Shown here: positions 43,495 to 53,394 of the stretch, piece by piece
Position numbering within the stretch: the first letter of the stretch is position 1
Layout: each line of letters starts with the position of its first letter
Assembly (NCBI GenBank): GCA_004551485.1
Contig: SBLD01000006.1
Span: forward strand, 213,761-277,760
DNA from: Billgrantia azerbaijanica
Lineage (GTDB): Bacteria > Pseudomonadota > Gammaproteobacteria > Pseudomonadales > Halomonadaceae
DNA length: 64,000 nt
Reading direction: 5' to 3'
Notes under the pieces: model-generated
The model's database searches: none
What the model saw: the letters and a program-made list of their open reading frames with translations, nothing else
Told to the model about the DNA's origin: nothing
Made by a program: the position numbers and the translations under genes

Positions 43495-44111
43495 TCATGC
43501 CTCCGACCAGGTGACGCAGCGATCGCGGCCGTGGTGCTTGGCGTGGTAGAGCGCCTTGTCGGCGAGCCCCAGCAGGGCCTGCGGCTCGCGGGTATGGCAC
43601 GGGTACGTGGCCACGCCGCAGGAGAGGGTGACGGCGCCCAATGCCGTCTCGCCGTGCGAGAGCGTCAGCTGGCGCACGGCGCCAACCAGGGCCTCGGCCC
43701 GGGCTTCGGCCTGCTCCGTGGTGGCACCGGGCAGGATGGCCACGAATTCCTCACCGCCCAGGCGGCATACCACGTCCGCGTCGCGGAAGTGCCGCTGCAG
43801 CAGTTCGGCGACGCCCATCAACACGGTATCGCCCGCTTCATGGCCATGGTGGTCGTTGATCTGTTTGAAGTGATCCAGATCGATCATCACCAGTGATAGG
43901 GGCGTGCCATTGCGCTTGGCGCGGGTCGCTTCGTGCTGCAGCAGCTCATCGAAGTGGCGACGGTTCTTGAGCCCGGTCAGCGGGTCCTCGTAGGAGAAGC
44001 CTTCCAGCTTGCGCACCAGGCGGTCGAGTTCGGCGGTGCGGCCTGGAGAGGCAAGGCCACGCCCAAGCCGAGCAGCAGTCCTGCCAGCAGCCGGACGATC
44101 GGGAAGCGCAT
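43495..44111 (-). pseudogene. Diguanylate cyclase remnant: signal peptide and GGDEF domain in different frames
   Basis: The GGDEF domain is intact: DPLTGLKNRRHFDELL, RDAD inhibitory site five residues before GGEEF (about nt 43753-43767), and YHAKHHGRDR. A 173-residue version could start at GTG 44016. Upstream, ATG 44111 opens MRFPIVRLLAGLLLGLGVAL-PLQA, a clean signal peptide, but in another frame; that ORF stops after about 44 codons. In the GGDEF frame the linker TAELDRLVRKLEG extends before GTG 44016. The sensor and membrane segment expected between signal peptide and GGDEF are absent. A TATACT lies at 44144-44149 (minus). Best read as a deletion plus frameshift; the short cyclase might still be made. 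Confidence 0.65.
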
Positions 44112-44271
44112 GGTGTCTCGTTTGTCAGGGGGAGTCAGATGCCAGTATATGCCAATGCGCCGAAGTAACCTTGCTCAAGTGATATTTATACCGTTATCTA
44201 CTTTTGCGCCGCAATCAACGCAACGCCTCAGAACTCGCCGCAGTCATCAACCACAAGTGCGTCACGGGCTC

Positions 44272-45864
44272 CTAGAGGCGCAGGCCGGCGGCATCGACCA
44301 ATCGACGCGTGTAGTCGGTGCGGGGAGCTTCCAGTACTGCCAGACAATCGCCTTGTTCGACCACCTCCCCATCCTTCAACACCATCACCCGATGCGCCAT
44401 GGCGCGCACCACGGCCAGGTCGTGGCTGATGAAGAGATAGCTGATGCCGCGCCTCCGCTGCAGTTCGCGAAGCAGCTCGACGAGCTGCTTCTGCACCGTA
44501 CGATCGAGCGCCGAGGTGGGCTCGTCCAGCACCAGCAGCTCGGGCTCCAGGATGATCGCCCGGGCCACGGCGATGCGCTGGCGCTGGCCGCCGGAAAACT
44601 CGTGGGGGTAGCGTGCGGCACAGTCGGCGGGCAACCCCACCTCCTTGAGGGTGTTCGCCACGCGATGCTGCACCTCGGCTTCGTCCAGCGCCGGGGCGTG
44701 ATAGCGTAGTCCCTCGCTCACGATCTCGGCCACCGGCAGGCGCGGGGAGAGCGAGCCGTAGGGGTCCTGGAAGACGACCTGGAAGCGTTGTCGCCGGCGA
44801 CGCAGCGCCGTACCGCTCAGCCGGTCGAGGCGCTCGCCGGCGAAGTCGATCTCGCCCCGACTCTCGGTCAGGCGCAGCAGGGCGAACGCCAGGGTGGTCT
44901 TGCCGGAGCCGGATTCGCCGACGATGCCCAGCGTCTCGCCCGGCGCCACGGCGAGGTCGAGCGGGCGCAGTGCTTCGAAGGCCGGGCGTGGCTTGGCGAA
45001 CAGGCGGCGTGGTCGTGCGTAGCTCACCGCCAGCCGGCGGGCCTGGAGCAGCGGGGCGGCCGCCGGCACCGGGGCCGGGCGGCCGCGGGGCTCGGCCTCG
45101 AGCAGGGTCCGGGTGTAGGCGCTCTGCGGCTGGCCGAAGACGTCGGCGACCCGCCCCGTCTCCTGCTCGCGGCCGTTGTAGAGCACGCACACCCGATCCG
45201 CGTGACGGCGCACCAGATTGAGGTCGTGGGTGATGAACAGCATGCCCATGCCGTGGCGGTCGCGCAGTTCGGCGAGCAGGGCGAGGATCTCCTGCTGCAC
45301 GGTCACGTCGAGCGCCGTGGTGGGCTCGTCGGCGATCAGCAGCTGCGGGTCGTTGGCGATCGCCATGGCGATCATCACCCGCTGGCGCTGGCCACCGGAG
45401 AGCTGGTGGGGCCAGGCATCGAGCAGTTCGCCGGGACGCGGCAGCTGCACCTGGGCGAGCAGTTCGCGGCTGCGCTCGCGGGCCACACGCCCGGAGAGCC
45501 CCTGGTGGAGGCGCAGCGTCTCGCCGATCTGCTTGGCCACCGTGTGCAGTGGGTTGAGCGAGGTCATCGGCTCCTGGAAGACGAAGCCGACGCGACCGCC
45601 GCGCAGGCCCTGCCAGTCGCGGGGGCGCAGCCGGGCGAGGTCGGTGTCACCGAGGAAGCGTCCTCCCTCGATTTGCGCGTTGGGCGGCAGCAGGCCCATG
45701 GCGCCGAGTGCGGAGACCGACTTGCCGGAGCCGGATTCACCCACCAGCGCCAGGGTCTCGCCGCGGCGGATGGTGAGCGACAGGCGGTCGACCGCGGTCA
45801 CGCCGTCGAAAGCGACGCTCAAGCCGTCGAGGCGCAGCAGGGGAGCAGGGCTTGCATCAGGCAT
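44272..45864 (-). CDS. yejF: Peptide ABC importer, duplicated ATP-binding subunit (YejF)
   Basis: Fused pair of OppD/OppF-like ATPases in one chain. 530 residues from ATG 45864 (MPDASPAPLLRL), with GAGGACAC upstream; the frame is open further but not homologous. First ATPase: GESGSGKSVSALG, LSGGQRQRVMIAMA, LLIADEPTTALD. Second: GESGSGKTTLAFA, FSGGQRQRIAVARA, LLVLDEPTSALD. Both are complete. Overlaps the yejE stop by 8 nt. Energises uptake of peptides (microcin-C-type and other oligopeptides in E. coli). Confidence 0.94.
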   Translation of the reverse strand: MPDASPAPLLRLDGLSVAFDGVTAVDRLSLTIRRGETLALVGESGSGKSVSALGAMGLLPPNAQIEGGRFLGDTDLARLRPRDWQGLRGGRVGFVFQEPMTSLNPLHTVAKQIGETLRLHQGLSGRVARERSRELLAQVQLPRPGELLDAWPHQLSGGQRQRVMIAMAIANDPQLLIADEPTTALDVTVQQEILALLAELRDRHGMGMLFITHDLNLVRRHADRVCVLYNGREQETGRVADVFGQPQSAYTRTLLEAEPRGRPAPVPAAAPLLQARRLAVSYARPRRLFAKPRPAFEALRPLDLAVAPGETLGIVGESGSGKTTLAFALLRLTESRGEIDFAGERLDRLSGTALRRRRQRFQVVFQDPYGSLSPRLPVAEIVSEGLRYHAPALDEAEVQHRVANTLKEVGLPADCAARYPHEFSGGQRQRIAVARAIILEPELLVLDEPTSALDRTVQKQLVELLRELQRRRGISYLFISHDLAVVRAMAHRVMVLKDGEVVEQGDCLAVLEAPRTDYTRRLVDAAGLRL

Positions 45865-46942
45865 CGGCGGGTGTCCTCGGCATCGGGGAGGTGCTGGCGG
45901 CGTGCTGGACGTGGTGCGGGTCGAAGGCATCGCGCAGCCCCTCGCCGATGAATACCAGCAGCGAGAGCATCAGCGACAGGCTGACGAAGGCGGTGATGCC
46001 GAGCCAGGGGGCGTGCAGGTTGTTCTTGCCCTGGGCCACGAGTTCGCCGAGCGACGGCGAGCCCGGCGGCAGGCCGAAGCCGAGGAAGTCCAGGGCGGTG
46101 AGGGTGGTGATCGCGCCGGTGAACAGGAAGGGCACGAAGGTCAGGGTGGCGACCATGGCGTTGGGCAGCACGTGGCGCCACATGATCAGCCGCGGCGGCA
46201 GGCCCATCGCCTTGGCGGCGCGCACGTACTCGAGGTTGCGGGCGCGCAGGAACTCGGCGCGTACCACGTCGACCAGGCCCAGCCAGGAGAACAGCAGCAT
46301 GATGCCGAGGAGCCACCAGAAGCCCGGCTGCACGAGACTGGCCAGGATGATCAGCAGGAAGAGCACCGGCAGCCCCGACCAGATCTCGGTGAGGCGCTGG
46401 CCGATCAGGTCGGTCTTGCCGCCGAAGTAGCCCTGGATGCCGCCGATGAGCACCCCTAGGATCAACGAGCCGGCAGTGAGCACCAGGGCAAAGGCCACCG
46501 AGAGGCGAAAGCCGTAGATCACCCGCGCCAGGACGTCGCGCCCCTGATCGTCGGTGCCGAGCCAGTGGCGGGGGCTCGGCGGGGCCGGCGAAGGGCGCCG
46601 CATCTGCATGTCGAGTGTCTGGTAGGAGAAGGGGATGACGGGCCACAACGCCCAGCCATGCTCGGCGAGCCGCTCGCGAATGAAGGGATCGTGGTAGTCG
46701 GTGCCGGTGGGCAGGAACCCGCCGAACTCGGTCTCGGGGTAATCCACCAGAAGCGGCACGTACCACTCCCCGTCGTAGCGCAGCACCAGCGGCTTGTCGT
46801 TGGCGATCAGCTCGGCGGCCAGGCTTCCGGCGAAGAGCGCCAGGAAGACCCACAGCGAGACCCAGGCGCGCCGGTTGCCACGGAACACCGCCAGCCGGCG
46901 CCGGGTGATGGGGGAGAGTCGTGACGTGTAGGCGAGGACCAT
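45857..46942 (-). CDS. yejE: Peptide ABC importer permease (YejE)
   Basis: 361 residues, with the long periplasmic insertion after the first membrane segment typical of YejE (LVDYPETEFGGFLPTGTDYHDP, HWLGTDDQGRDVLARVIYG). Core segments include the EAA-type loop YVRAAKAMGLPPRLIMWRHVLPNA. ATG 46942 follows GGGAGTCC; 3 nt after the yejB stop. Works as heterodimer with YejB. Confidence 0.93.
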   Translation of the reverse strand: MVLAYTSRLSPITRRRLAVFRGNRRAWVSLWVFLALFAGSLAAELIANDKPLVLRYDGEWYVPLLVDYPETEFGGFLPTGTDYHDPFIRERLAEHGWALWPVIPFSYQTLDMQMRRPSPAPPSPRHWLGTDDQGRDVLARVIYGFRLSVAFALVLTAGSLILGVLIGGIQGYFGGKTDLIGQRLTEIWSGLPVLFLLIILASLVQPGFWWLLGIMLLFSWLGLVDVVRAEFLRARNLEYVRAAKAMGLPPRLIMWRHVLPNAMVATLTFVPFLFTGAITTLTALDFLGFGLPPGSPSLGELVAQGKNNLHAPWLGITAFVSLSLMLSLLVFIGEGLRDAFDPHHVQHAASTSPMPRTPADA

Positions 46943-46945
46943 GGC

Positions 46946-48019
46946 TCAGGACTCCCGGGTTTCGAAATCGATGCGCGGGTCGACCCATACGTAGGTGAGG
47001 TCGGAGACCAGCTTGAGAATCAGGCCGATCAGGGTGTAGAGGAAGAGCGTGCCGAAGATCACCGGGTAGTCGCGCTGCATGACGGCCTCGAAGCCGAGCA
47101 GCCCGAGTCCCTCCAGCGAGAAGATCACCTCGATGAGCAGCGAACCGGTGAAGAAGATGGTCACCAGCGCGCTGGGCAGACCGGCGATGATGATCAGCAT
47201 GGCGTTGCGGAAGACGTGGCCGTAGAGGGTGCGCCGGTCACTGGCGCCCTTGGCGCGGGCGGTGAGCACGTACTGCTTGTGGATCTCGTCGAGGAAGCTG
47301 TTCTTGGTCAGCATGGTCAGGGTGGCGAAGCTGCCGATGGTCATGGCGATCACCGGCAGGGTGATGTGCCAGAAGTAGTCCTGCACCTTGCCCCAGGTCG
47401 AGAGCGTGTCGAAATCCGGCGAGACGAGGCCGCGCAGCGGGAAGAGATCCCAGTAGCTGCCGCCGGCGAAGAGCACGATCAGCAGGATCGCGAACAGGAA
47501 GCCGGGAATAGCGTAGCCGACGATGACCAGCCCCGAGGTCCAGACATCGAAGCGCGAGCCGTGATGCAGCGCCTTGCGGATGCCGAGCGGAATGGAGACC
47601 AGGTAGACGAGCAGCGTGGTCCAGAGCCCCAGCGAGATCGACACCGGCAGCCGCTCGATCATCAGGTCGACCACCGGTCGGTCGCGGAAGAAGCTGGTGC
47701 CGAAGTCGAAGGTCGCGTAGTCGCGCATCATCCCCAGGAAGCGCTCGTGGGCCGGCTTGTCGAAGCCGAACTGCTTCTCCAGTTGCTCGATGAAGCGCGG
47801 ATCGATGCCGCGGGCGGCGCGCGACTCGTCGCGCACCATCACGTCGCCACCGCCGGTATCGAGGCGCGTGCTGGCCATGCTGTCGGCGCCCTCGAAGCGC
47901 GCGAGCATCTGGTCGATGGGGCCGCCGGGCGCGGCCTGCACGATGATGAAGTTGAGCAGCATGATGCCCACCAGGGTGGGGATCATCAGCAGCACTCTTC
48001 GCAGGATGTAGCGACTCAC
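46946..48019 (-). CDS. yejB: Peptide ABC importer permease (YejB)
   Basis: 357 residues, GTG start at 48019 ([19 protein letters not shown]) after CGAGGATC. First membrane segment, then the YejB-type periplasmic loop ([32 protein letters not shown] across two stretches), then five more segments with the coupling loop [22 protein letters not shown]. Lies 21 nt downstream of yejA in a yejA-B-E-F operon, the E. coli order. Confidence 0.94.
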   Translation of the reverse strand: MSRYILRRVLLMIPTLVGIMLLNFIIVQAAPGGPIDQMLARFEGADSMASTRLDTGGGDVMVRDESRAARGIDPRFIEQLEKQFGFDKPAHERFLGMMRDYATFDFGTSFFRDRPVVDLMIERLPVSISLGLWTTLLVYLVSIPLGIRKALHHGSRFDVWTSGLVIVGYAIPGFLFAILLIVLFAGGSYWDLFPLRGLVSPDFDTLSTWGKVQDYFWHITLPVIAMTIGSFATLTMLTKNSFLDEIHKQYVLTARAKGASDRRTLYGHVFRNAMLIIIAGLPSALVTIFFTGSLLIEVIFSLEGLGLLGFEAVMQRDYPVIFGTLFLYTLIGLILKLVSDLTYVWVDPRIDFETRES

Positions 48020-48040
48020 GGGCAGATCCTCGTGCGGGCG

Positions 48041-49888
48041 TCAGCGACCATGCAGGCGCCGGTCGATCATGGCTTCGCGCTGGGTATCGACCCACCAGGC
48101 GTCGAGGTCGAAACCGTACTCGGGAAAGGGCTCTGGGTAGCCGAACTTGTCCCAGAGGCCGAGCCGCGTCTCGCCGGAATGGTAGTGGGGTATCGTCACG
48201 AACAGCCAGCGCAGGACCCGGTCCAGGGCACGGGTCGCGGCATTGAGCGCGGCACGGCTGTCGGCACGGATCAACTGGTCCACGAGATCGTCGACGGCGG
48301 GATGGCTGAGCCCCATCAGGTTGCGGCTCTGCGGCACCTCGGCGTAGTCGCTCGTCCAGTATTCGCGCTGTTCGTTGCCCGGGTTGTTGGACTGCGGGAA
48401 CTGCCCCACCACCATGTCGAAGTCGAAGTTGCGCAGGCGGTTGAGGTACTGGTTGATGTCGACGATACGGATGCTGCTGGTGACGCCGAGGCGTGCCATG
48501 TTGCGCAGCATCGGCTGCACCACGCGCTCCATGCCGGTATCGAACAGCAGCACCTCGACCGTCAAGGGGCGTCCCGTTTCGCCGTGCACCAGGCGGCCCT
48601 CCTTCACGACGTAGCCCGCTTCGCGCAGCAGCTCGTAGGCGCGTCGCAGGCGTTCGCGCAGTTCGCGCGGCTGGTCGATGGGCAGCGCCGCCTCGAAGAC
48701 CTCCACCGGCAGGCTGTCGCGATGCGGTTCGAGCAGGGCGAGCTGCGCCTCGCTCGGCAGCCCCTCGGCGGCCATCTCGGAGTTCTGGAAGTAGCTGCGG
48801 GTACGCCGGTAGGTGTCGTAGAAGAGGTTGGCGTTGAGCCAGGGAAAGTCGAAGGTCAACGACAGGGCCTCGCGCACCCGGCGGTCCTGGAACTTGTCGC
48901 GGCGCAGGTTGTAGACGAATCCCTGCATGGTGGCCGGCTGGCCATCGGGTACGGTGAGGCGCTTGACCAGGCCGTCGTGGTAGGCGGGAAAGTCGTAGCC
49001 GATGGCCCAGGTGGCCGCACGCGCATCGATGCGGTAGTCGATGATGCCGGCCTTGAAGGCCTCCCAGGCGATGTCGCGGTCGCGGTAGTAGTCGTAGATC
49101 AAGCGGTCGATGTTGTGGCGCCCGCGATTGACCGGCAGATCACGCCCCCAGTAGTCCGCCACCCGCTCGTAGACGATGCGCCGGCCCGGATCGACCTCGG
49201 CGATGCGGTAGGGCCCGGAGCCCGGATGGCGCTCGAGCGTTGGCGATGAGAAGTCGCGGTCGGCCCAGTAGTGCTCGGGCAGGATCGGCAGTTGGCCGAC
49301 GATCAGCGGCAGCTCGCGCGATTCGTTGGAGCGGAAGGTGAAGCGCACGGTGTGTGCATCCAGCGCCTCGACGCGCTCCACCTCGGCGTAATAGCCGCGA
49401 TAGAACGGATTGCCTTCCTCGATCAGCAGGTTGAAGCTGAAGACGACGTCCTCGGCAGTGACGGGCTCGCCGTCGTGGAAGCGCGCCTCCCGGCGCAGAT
49501 CGAACTCGATCCAGTGGCGCTCGGGGTCGAGGCGGATGCCTTCGGCCAGCAGACCGTAGACGCTGAACGGCTCGTCGGGGTTGCCTTCGAGCAGGGTGTC
49601 GTAGATCGCGCTGACGCCGGCGGCCGGCGTCCCGCGGACGATGAAGGGGTTGGTCGAGTCGAAGCTCGAGCCCACCGCGGCGCGCGTCAGGCTGCCTCCC
49701 TTGGGGGCATCGGGATTGACGTAGGGGAAGTGCGCAAAGTCCGCGGGCAACGCCGGCGCGTCATAGAGGGCCAGGCCATGCACGGTGGGAACGGGCGTTT
49801 CCGCAGCGGCAACGGCCGTGCAGGCCAACGCGAGCAGGCTCACCAGACCATGGCGCAGGGCACGTGCGACGATCGAAGTCAGTGACAT
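48041..49888 (-). CDS. yejA: Periplasmic peptide-binding protein (YejA, SBP family 5)
   Basis: 615 residues from ATG 49888 (MSLTSIVARALRHGL), giving a clear signal peptide of about 29 residues; the ATG at 49930 would add 14 unlikely residues. Extracellular SBP5 features: FPYVNPDAPKGGSLTR, FIVRGTPAAGVSAIYDTLLEG, FDLRREARFHDGEPVTAEDVVFSF (in parts), GSGPYRIAEVDPGRRIVYERV. Heads the yej operon. Ligand is peptide-like; precise specificity not visible. Confidence 0.93.
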   Translation of the reverse strand: MSLTSIVARALRHGLVSLLALACTAVAAAETPVPTVHGLALYDAPALPADFAHFPYVNPDAPKGGSLTRAAVGSSFDSTNPFIVRGTPAAGVSAIYDTLLEGNPDEPFSVYGLLAEGIRLDPERHWIEFDLRREARFHDGEPVTAEDVVFSFNLLIEEGNPFYRGYYAEVERVEALDAHTVRFTFRSNESRELPLIVGQLPILPEHYWADRDFSSPTLERHPGSGPYRIAEVDPGRRIVYERVADYWGRDLPVNRGRHNIDRLIYDYYRDRDIAWEAFKAGIIDYRIDARAATWAIGYDFPAYHDGLVKRLTVPDGQPATMQGFVYNLRRDKFQDRRVREALSLTFDFPWLNANLFYDTYRRTRSYFQNSEMAAEGLPSEAQLALLEPHRDSLPVEVFEAALPIDQPRELRERLRRAYELLREAGYVVKEGRLVHGETGRPLTVEVLLFDTGMERVVQPMLRNMARLGVTSSIRIVDINQYLNRLRNFDFDMVVGQFPQSNNPGNEQREYWTSDYAEVPQSRNLMGLSHPAVDDLVDQLIRADSRAALNAATRALDRVLRWLFVTIPHYHSGETRLGLWDKFGYPEPFPEYGFDLDAWWVDTQREAMIDRRLHGR

Positions 49889-49989
49889 CCTTGACGGGGT
49901 CCTGTGGTTCCTCGGAGAGGCGACCGCCATAAGGTGTCAGTCCGGTTGCCGCTTGTAAACCTTGGATGCGCCCCGGCCGATGCGAGGCG

Positions 49990-51147
49990 TCAACGGGATG
50001 CCAGGCTGCGGTTTGGCATGGCGAGCACCTGGCCGACATGGATCACGTCACTCTCCAGCCCGTTGTGCCGACGAATCTCGTTCACGCTGAGCCCGTAGCG
50101 GCTGGCGAGTCGCGAGAGGGTGTCGCCACGCTGGACCACGTGCTCCATCGCCACGCCGCGCTGGGGACTGCGAGCGGGGCCGCTGAGTCGTGCCTGGAGG
50201 AGGGCCTCCTGCTCGGCCGGCACCAGCACCACCTCGGCGGTGCCGGGGTGCACGTGGCCACCGGTCAGGCCGGGGTTGAGGGCCGCGAGCTCGGCGCGAC
50301 TTACGTCAGCCAGATCGGCGAGTCGGCCGAGTTCGAGGGGGCGGTCCACCGTGATCGTGGCGAAGGCAGGGGTGGTGTCGATTGCCGGCAGCTCGATGCC
50401 GTACGCCTCGGGCTCGGCGACGATAGCCGCCAGGGCATGCAGCTTGGGCAAGTACTGCATGGTTTCGCGCGGCAGCCTCAGGCTCCAGTAGTCGCCGCGT
50501 TCGCCGCGGGCCAGGGCGGCATTGCGGGCCCGGTTCACGGTGCCGGCGCCGGCGTTGTAGGCGGCCAGCGACAGTTCGATGTCGCCGTCGTACCACTGCT
50601 CGGCCTGCAGTTCGATGTAGTCCAGCGCGGCCCGGGTGGAGGCGACGACGTCGAGCCGCCCGTCATAGCCGCGCCGGCGCTGTAGCCCCAAGGCATCCGC
50701 CGTGCCTGGCATGAACTGCCACAGCCCCGCCGCACCGCGATGGCTGCGTGCCTCGGGATCGAAGGAACTCTCGATGAAGGGGATCAGGGCAAGCTCGCCC
50801 GGCAGGTCACGCTTCTCGAGCTGCTCGAGTATCCACGCCAGCCAGGGGCGGGCGCGCTCGGTGATCGCCACCACGTTCTGCGGGCTGGCGCGATAGCGCG
50901 CGATCCAGCGCTGGACGCGCTCGTCGCCTTCGTGGATCTTCCACTGCAGGTTCTCGCGCAGCCGCGCCCAGGCGTCCGCGAACTGCGGTTCGAGTTGCAG
51001 GGAGTCCCAGAAGTGGAAGGAAGGGTAGGGCGGGTGGGGATTGACGGTAGCCGCCTGGCTGCTCGGTCCGGCCAGGGCCAGGGAACCGACCAGCGCAAGC
51101 CCGCCGGCCAGGCCGAGGGCCTGGTGTCGCATCTTTCGATGGGTCAT
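49990..51147 (-). CDS. mltD: Membrane-bound lytic murein transglycosylase D with LysM
   Basis: Cleaves peptidoglycan glycan strands. 385 residues, start ATG 51147 after strong GGAGGAGA. Signal peptide 1-32 without a lipobox cysteine, so periplasmic rather than a lipoprotein as in E. coli. SLT domain with catalytic Glu126 (IPFIESSFDPEARS), GLWQFMPGTA and LSLAAYNAGAGTVNRA. One C-terminal LysM (about 335-380, HVVQRGDTLSRLASRYG); E. coli MltD has two. A degenerate second repeat may lie at PLELGRLADLADVSRAEL. Same strand as gloB, 76 nt apart. Confidence 0.92.
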   Translation of the reverse strand: MTHRKMRHQALGLAGGLALVGSLALAGPSSQAATVNPHPPYPSFHFWDSLQLEPQFADAWARLRENLQWKIHEGDERVQRWIARYRASPQNVVAITERARPWLAWILEQLEKRDLPGELALIPFIESSFDPEARSHRGAAGLWQFMPGTADALGLQRRRGYDGRLDVVASTRAALDYIELQAEQWYDGDIELSLAAYNAGAGTVNRARNAALARGERGDYWSLRLPRETMQYLPKLHALAAIVAEPEAYGIELPAIDTTPAFATITVDRPLELGRLADLADVSRAELAALNPGLTGGHVHPGTAEVVLVPAEQEALLQARLSGPARSPQRGVAMEHVVQRGDTLSRLASRYGLSVNEIRRHNGLESDVIHVGQVLAMPNRSLASR

Positions 51148-51223
51148 GCGCTCTCCTCCGTGCGCTCTTCTCCTGGTCGCGCAGCGGCGATCTCGCCAAG
51201 GCGTCCGGGAAGTACGGCCAGGA

Positions 51224-51991
51224 TCAGAATCGATCCTTCCAGGCTCTCAGGGTGGTAAAGGTGGCCAGATCGGTATCGGTGTCGCCATGGGCCGCGGCGG
51301 CAGCACGCACCTCGGGGTCCGCACAGCGCAGGAAAGGATTGATGCGCCGTTCGCGGCCCAGGTTGCTGGGCAGGGTAGGGCGATCCAGCGCCCGGGCGCG
51401 CTCCGCCTCGGACAGCGCCGCGGCCACCTCCCGGTTGTTGGGGTCGGCAGCACTGGCGAAGCGCAGGTTGGCCAGGGTGTACTCATGCGCGGCGAACACC
51501 AGAGTGTCGTCGGGCAGCGTCGTCAGGGTCGTGAGCGAGCGGTGCATCTGTTCGGGTGAGCCCTCGAACAGGCGCCCACAGCCGGCCGAGAAGAGGGTGT
51601 CGCCACAGAACAGCAGCGGTGGGATGCCCGCGGTGAAGAAGGCAATATGGTCAAGCGTGTGGCCGGGCACGGCCAGCACGTCGAAACGGCGCCCCATCAC
51701 CCGGCAGGTGTCGCCATCGTTCACGGCCTCGTCGATGCCCTCGATCTGCGGGTTGGACGGGCCGATCACGCGCGGGGCAAAGCGCTGGATGAGCTCGGGC
51801 AGGCCACCGACATGGTCATGGTGATGGTGGGTGATGAGCACGTCGGTGAGGGTGAGATTCTCGCGCTCCAGCACCTGGACGACCGGGGCGGCGTCGCCGG
51901 GGTCCACGACACAGACCTCGGGACTCGTGTCCTGGCGCAGAAGCCAGATATAGTTATCGCTAAAAGCGGGAATCGGTGTCACGCTCAGCAT
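51224..51991 (-). CDS. gloB: Hydroxyacylglutathione hydrolase (glyoxalase II)
   Basis: Binuclear metal hydrolase converting S-lactoylglutathione to D-lactate and glutathione. 255 residues. Metal motif THHHHDH (54-60), FCGDTLFSAGCGR, HEYTLANLRFA, and the C-terminal glutathione-site INPFLRC. The gloB/methyltransferase/rnhA/dnaQ neighbourhood is conserved in gammaproteobacteria. Divergent from the methyltransferase. Confidence 0.96.
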   Translation of the reverse strand: MLSVTPIPAFSDNYIWLLRQDTSPEVCVVDPGDAAPVVQVLERENLTLTDVLITHHHHDHVGGLPELIQRFAPRVIGPSNPQIEGIDEAVNDGDTCRVMGRRFDVLAVPGHTLDHIAFFTAGIPPLLFCGDTLFSAGCGRLFEGSPEQMHRSLTTLTTLPDDTLVFAAHEYTLANLRFASAADPNNREVAAALSEAERARALDRPTLPSNLGRERRINPFLRCADPEVRAAAAAHGDTDTDLATFTTLRAWKDRF

Positions 51992-52125
51992 GGGCAGGAT
52001 GTCCTTGTCGCGTCGTCAACCGGATGAGCGGAAGTGGCGCCGGCCTGTCTGTCTCGCTGGGCCCGCACGCTGCTTGCAGCAGCTATGGCTTGCAAAACGT
52101 TCAATGCTGGAGGTTACGGTCGACG

Positions 52126-52902
52126 ATGTCAAACGCGCAGGAAGACGCCATCGCACTGGCGCGGCTGTTTCAGGAGGGCCGACGCTACTGGGCGAGTGCA
52201 GACGGCTGCGCGCACTGGCACACGGAGCGCGCCTGCCTGGGGCCGGTGTGCGAGCGCCTGCACGGCGGCCACAGCCTGGAGCTGGCCATGGCACCGACGC
52301 TGACCGACATGTGCCCCATCCGCCACCGCATTCGCTGGGCGCCAACGCCCGAGCTCGCCGAGGAGCCCGCCAGCCTGGTATGCCCGCCGGACGCCCTGGC
52401 GCTGCCCGACGAGTGCCTGCACCTGGTCGTCGTCCATCACCTGCTCGAGGTGGTACCCAATCCCCACCGCCTGTTGCAGGAGGCGGCACGGGTCACCGCG
52501 GACGATGGCCACCTGATCATCTTCGGCTGGGCTCCGCTGGGGGCGGCCGGTCTGGCCCGCCTGTGGCCGGGGCGGCGGCAGCGACTGCCCTGGCGCGGCC
52601 ATTGGCGCACCCCGGCGGGGCTGCGCGACTGGCTGGCGTTTGTCGACTTCCGGATCGAGCGGGTAGACTACTGCGGCTTTCATCTGCCCGGCAGCCTGCC
52701 GCGCAATGCCGCGCTGGAGACCCTGGGGCGGCGCCACAACCTGCCCCTGGGCGACAGCTATATCATCCGCGCCCGACGCCACAGTCGCCTGGCCCAGGTC
52801 CATCGTCCCCAGCTCACCCTCGGGGGTGCCCTCGGTGGCGGTGCCCTGGGACACGCCTCGCGCGTCGGTCGCCAGAGCGAAAGGGTTTGCGAAGTTGAAT
52901 GA
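52126..52902 (+). CDS. Class I SAM-dependent methyltransferase
   Basis: 258 residues from ATG 52126 ([15 protein letters not shown]) with GGAGG 12 nt before; longer open frames start upstream but inside the gloB 5' region. The fold is methyltransferase type 11: [43 protein letters not shown] in parts, though the glycine-rich SAM motif is degenerate ([14 protein letters not shown]). Family members sit between gloB and rnhA in many gammaproteobacteria; the substrate is unknown. Its last codons overlap the TTG start of rnhA by 8 nt. Confidence 0.78.
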   Translation: MSNAQEDAIALARLFQEGRRYWASADGCAHWHTERACLGPVCERLHGGHSLELAMAPTLTDMCPIRHRIRWAPTPELAEEPASLVCPPDALALPDECLHLVVVHHLLEVVPNPHRLLQEAARVTADDGHLIIFGWAPLGAAGLARLWPGRRQRLPWRGHWRTPAGLRDWLAFVDFRIERVDYCGFHLPGSLPRNAALETLGRRHNLPLGDSYIIRARRHSRLAQVHRPQLTLGGALGGGALGHASRVGRQSERVCEVE

Positions 52903-53389
52903 GTCATCGCAGGACGCGCTGCCCCGGGTCATCGTCCATACCGACGGCGCCTGTCGTGGCAATCCCGGGCCGGGCGGCTGGGGCGCGGTGCTCGAGAGCG
53001 GCCGCCACGAAAAGGCGCTCAACGGCTACGAGGCACGCACCACCAACAACCGCATGGAACTGATGGCCGCCATCATGGCGCTGCGTGCCCTGAAGCGGCC
53101 CTGTGAGGTTGAGCTGTGGACCGACTCCGAGTACCTGCGCCGCGGTATCACCGAATGGATCCATGGCTGGCAGAAGCGCGGCTGGAAGACCGCCAGCCGG
53201 CAGCCGGTGAAGAATGCCGAGCTATGGCGCGAGCTGCTGGCCGAGACCCAGCGCCATCGCATCCACTGGCACTGGGTGAAGGGCCACAGCGGCCACCCCG
53301 GCAACGAACGCGCCGACGCCCTGGCCAATGCGGCCATCGACGAACACGCGACCTGTGCCGTCCCTTCAACCACGAGCAAGAGTGAATAA
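52895..53389 (+). CDS. rnhA: Ribonuclease HI
   Basis: Degrades RNA in RNA-DNA hybrids. 164 residues from TTG 52895 ([12 protein letters not shown]), with AAAGGG nine bases upstream; there is no ATG or GTG between this point and the conserved start of the fold. DEDD residues visible: Asp17 ([11 protein letters not shown]), Glu in NNRMELMA, Asp in [10 protein letters not shown], Asp in [18 protein letters not shown] carries the flexible-loop His. Followed by dnaQ after 5 nt. Confidence 0.94.
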   Translation: MNESSQDALPRVIVHTDGACRGNPGPGGWGAVLESGRHEKALNGYEARTTNNRMELMAAIMALRALKRPCEVELWTDSEYLRRGITEWIHGWQKRGWKTASRQPVKNAELWRELLAETQRHRIHWHWVKGHSGHPGNERADALANAAIDEHATCAVPSTTSKSE

Positions 53390-53394
53390 GCGCC

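Noticed and set aside
52126-52902. Methyltransferase as a further betaine or one-carbon enzyme
   Set aside because: It belongs to the conserved gloB-rnhA neighbourhood, has a weak SAM motif and no resemblance to gsmt/sdmt.
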